From an uncultured Opitutaceae bacterium (GTDB lineage Bacteria > Verrucomicrobiota > Verrucomicrobiia > Opitutales > Opitutaceae): a DNA stretch of 7,995 nt. The stretch's first letter is position 1. Each line of letters opens with the position of its first letter. The notes under the pieces are model-generated. The model had not been told where the DNA came from. It did no database searches and saw nothing but the letters and a program-made list of their open reading frames with translations. The translations under genes and the position numbers were made by a program. The stretch lies in assembly GCA_937902865.1 (NCBI GenBank), contig CALFNJ010000129.1, positions 1 through 7,995 on the forward strand. Reading direction: 5' to 3'. This document shows positions 6,363-7,995 of this stretch, piece by piece.

Positions 6363-6386
6363 CACAGAGGCACGGAGACACGGAGA
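6363..6386. repeat. Micro-tandem array, three units of 8 bp (CACGGAGA)
   Basis: The units start at 6363 (CACAGAGG), 6371 and 6379 (both CACGGAGA), preceded by TTTCAC. A shorter partial repeat of the flank, GGATTTTCACCAC, occurs at 6333-6345. The reverse complement resembles the array at 6431-6454, so the two form a loose inverted pair. Confidence 0.75.
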
Positions 6387-6397
6387 TTGGTTTCCGT

Positions 6398-6425
6398 GTT
6401 TGGCGTTTGGAAGTTGGCGTTTGGG
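6398..6425. repeat. Micro-tandem array, four units of 7 bp (GTTTGGC type)
   Basis: Four heptamers start at 6398, 6405, 6412 and 6419, with consensus GTTTGGC. The third begins AG instead of GT, and the last bases vary. The array lies between the two inverted 8-bp-period arrays. An array of the same size and period but different sequence is at 7821-7848. Confidence 0.7.
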
Positions 6426-6430
6426 ATTTC

Positions 6431-6454
6431 TCCGCGCCTCCGCGGCTCTGGGCG
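6431..6454. repeat. Micro-tandem array, three units of 8 bp (TCCGCGCC type)
   Basis: The units start at 6431 (TCCGCGCC), 6439 (TCCGCGGC) and 6447 (a diverged TCTGGGCG), bracketed by TTTC and GAAA. It lies 17 bp beyond the enolase-superfamily gene's stop and pairs loosely with 6363-6386 in inverted orientation. The whole 6235-6473 gap shows only such repeats and no gene. Confidence 0.7.
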
Positions 6455-6473
6455 AAACTCGGATCGGATTTTG

Positions 6474-7754
6474 TTACCAGCTCGTCTGGGAGCCGTCGGG
6501 GCGAAAGTAGATCGTGCGGCTTGGGCCGGGGTCGGTGAATTCCGCGATCTGGGTCAGGCGCTCCATGTTCGGCGTCACGCCCAGTCCGGGGCGGCCATTG
6601 GGCCAGAGTTTTCCCTTCTTCAACTCGAGGCCTTCGCTGATGTGCTCGGCGGGACGGGTGTTGCTGCCGATCTCGACGATGGTCGGACCGGAGAACGGGC
6701 CCATCGCATGGACGAGGGCCGCGGTCGAAACCGGACCGGTGAAGTGCGGCACGATGCCGACCGCATGGGTTTCGCAGAGTGCAGCGATCTTCACCATTTC
6801 GGTGATGCCGCCGACGTTCGGCAGGGTACAGCGCACGTAGTCGATGTCGTGGTTCTCGACCAGCTTGTTGAAATCCCAGCGCTGGCCCCATTCCTCGCCG
6901 GCGGCGAGCGGGACGGTCGTGAGCTTCCGCAATTTCGGGATGTCGTCGTTGAACTGATCGGTGCGCACCGGATCCTCCATCAGATAAGGCTCGTATTCCT
7001 CGACCAGTTTGCAGGCGCGCAAACCGTCGGCGAAGTCGAAGCGCTGATGCAGGTCGATGATCCAATCGCCGTTCGGACCGACGCCCTCGCGCAGGTCCTT
7101 CGCGTCCTGCGCGACCTGGCGGACGCGCTCGTGGGTGTTGTACACCGGACCACGCATGTCCTCGCCGGGAGCACGTCCATCGACGCTGGCGGCATCGATG
7201 CGGAACGCGCGATAGCCGGCCTCGATCGCCGCCCGGGCGCGGTCCTGGAGCTGCTTGCCGGTGCCGGCGCCGCCGAGATAGCTCTCAACGAAATTCCGAT
7301 TCATGCCACCCAGTAAATCGTAGACGGGAACCTTGAGTGCCTTGCCCTTGATGTCCCACAGCGCGAGATCGAGCGCACCAAGCGCATGGATTTTCTCGCG
7401 GCCCGGCGGATAGAACCAGGCCCGGTACATGTCCTGCCAGCGACGTTCGATGTCGAAGGGGTTCTGTCCGATGAGCCGCGTCGCGCACTGCTCGATCGTG
7501 TCGCGGGCGCCGCCTTCACCGACGCCGGTGATGCCGATGTCCGTCTCGATCGTGACGATCATGTTGCTCTGATTGAAATGGACGTTGAGGTTCGGCGGCC
7601 GGTACACGCGCACGCGCGTGATCTTGGCGGCGGGCAGGGCCGCGAAGGCCCGGGGCAGAAACACCGCCGCGGTGGCGGCGACCGTGAGCTGGCGGAGGAA
7701 GGTGCGTCGGGCAGGAGCCGGCGCCGCGGGGGTCGGAGCGGACAGGAACTTCAT
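6474..7754 (-). CDS. Tat-exported mandelate racemase/galactonate dehydratase-like enzyme
   Basis: The 426-residue protein belongs to the enolase superfamily (mandelate racemase/muconate lactonizing group). A twin-arginine signal is clear: RRTFLRQL (16-23) followed by a hydrophobic AATAAVFLP and Ala-rich cleavage region. This sends the folded, metal-loaded enzyme to the periplasm or surface. The N-terminal capping domain covers about 44-160 and the barrel 165-400. Likely Mg2+ ligands are D234, E260 (LMEDP) and E287 (AAGEE). D234-x-H236 and H337 (IVPHFTGP) match the acid/base histidines of acid-sugar dehydratases such as D-galactonate dehydratase, so dehydration of a sugar acid is likely; the exact substrate is not assignable. 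The ATG at 7754 has no Shine-Dalgarno. No sugar-catabolic neighbour is in the window. Confidence 0.93.
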   Translation of the reverse strand: MKFLSAPTPAAPAPARRTFLRQLTVAATAAVFLPRAFAALPAAKITRVRVYRPPNLNVHFNQSNMIVTIETDIGITGVGEGGARDTIEQCATRLIGQNPFDIERRWQDMYRAWFYPPGREKIHALGALDLALWDIKGKALKVPVYDLLGGMNRNFVESYLGGAGTGKQLQDRARAAIEAGYRAFRIDAASVDGRAPGEDMRGPVYNTHERVRQVAQDAKDLREGVGPNGDWIIDLHQRFDFADGLRACKLVEEYEPYLMEDPVRTDQFNDDIPKLRKLTTVPLAAGEEWGQRWDFNKLVENHDIDYVRCTLPNVGGITEMVKIAALCETHAVGIVPHFTGPVSTAALVHAMGPFSGPTIVEIGSNTRPAEHISEGLELKKGKLWPNGRPGLGVTPNMERLTQIAEFTDPGPSRTIYFRPDGSQTSW

Positions 7755-7800
7755 GGGGTTGGGGGAGGGGTGGCCCGATTTAGCGATGCCGGTGGGCGGC

Positions 7801-7816
7801 CCTCAAGCCTTTGAGG
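7801..7816. other. Short perfect hairpin upstream of the enolase-superfamily gene
   Basis: CCTCAA and TTGAGG form a 6-bp stem with a 4-nt loop, 47 bp upstream of the ATG at 7754. It could be an operator, part of the 5' leader, or chance. Confidence 0.3.
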
Positions 7817-7820
7817 AAAT

Positions 7821-7848
7821 GCGGACTCCGGATTGCGGATTGCGGAAT
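7821..7848. repeat. Micro-tandem array, four units of 7 bp (GCGGATT type)
   Basis: The heptamers start at 7821, 7828, 7835 and 7842. The third is GCGGATT and the others differ by one or two bases. It has exactly the same length (28 bp) and period as 6398-6425 but a different unit. Confidence 0.7.
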
Positions 7849-7883
7849 GACGATCGTGCGCTGCGCGAAGCGTGAAAAATGGG

Positions 7884-7903
7884 ATGCGACCTCCCGGTCG
7901 CGT
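7884..7903. repeat. GC hairpin (GCGACC stem)
   Basis: GCGACC (7886-7891) and GGTCGC (7896-7901) pair perfectly around TCCC. The stem can extend by one T-G and one A-T pair. It is preceded by GGG, as in the hairpin at 3266-3287. Confidence 0.5.
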
Positions 7904-7934
7904 GGCTCGAGGCAGCGCCGGCACTTCGGCGTTA

Positions 7935-7995
7935 AGGTGGAACGCGTTGAAACCTCCGTCGACGAAAAATCTCCGACGGAGCCAAACAGCGCGTT
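7935..7995 (-). repeat. Family A inverted repeat, copy 3, cut by the window edge
   Basis: It starts with the family end AGGTGGAACGCGTTG. It carries the reversed core (GACGGAGCC) before an inner right octamer AGCGCGTT (7988-7995), at which the window stops. The interior has its own stem: CTCCGTCG (7954-7961) with CGACGGAG (7974-7981) around a 12-nt loop. The inner left octamer of the other copies is missing. The outer right arm should lie just outside the window. Confidence 0.85.

Overview
The window is a GC-rich chromosomal segment with six complete or near-complete protein genes. The intergenic gaps are packed with short palindromic and tandem repeats. Protein style (a DUF4159 protein, a Tat-exported enolase-superfamily protein, an MgtE-type channel with no N-terminal domain), the scarcity of Shine-Dalgarno sequences and the kind of intergenic hairpins suggest a Verrucomicrobiota bacterium, possibly of the Opitutaceae. 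This is inference: there is no rRNA or other taxonomic marker here. I see no tRNA, rRNA, CRISPR, phage or transposase gene.

Layout. On the + strand, a membrane-anchored Cys/His protein of unknown function (85-867) is followed by engB/ysxC, a ribosome-assembly GTPase (961-1569). A gap of about 290 bp with degenerate repeats leads to a minus-strand CBS-MgtE type Mg2+ channel gene (1859-2866), convergent with engB. Next is a 489-bp gap (2867-3355) carrying five different repeat elements. A minus-strand membrane-anchored TPR protein (3356-4186) is divergent from an exported DUF4159 protein (4385-5242). A 76-bp inverted repeat occupies the middle of their shared upstream region. The DUF4159 gene converges with a minus-strand aldo/keto reductase (5335-6234). 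Both stop codons overlap the ends of one 95-bp inverted repeat that fills the whole gap. After another repeat-filled gap (6235-6473) comes a minus-strand Tat-secreted mandelate racemase/galactonate dehydratase-like enzyme (6474-7754). The window ends in more repeats and a cut-off copy of the same inverted repeat.

The genes do not form one pathway. They look like single transcription units of mixed function. The only plausible co-transcribed pair is the first two genes.

The most interesting signal is in the gaps. Family A (three copies) has ends AGGTGGAACGCGTTG, up to four AACGCGTT-type octamers in two pairs 14 nt apart, and a directional core containing GGCTCCGTC. Family B (two copies, each 76 bp) has arms starting TGTAGGGGCG that are themselves palindromic or nearly so. 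There are three or more simple GC hairpins. Two classes of micro-tandem arrays also occur: four with an 8-bp period (three clean, one irregular) and two of four units with a 7-bp period. No protein in the window explains how they spread. I do not see a new defence or metabolic gene system.
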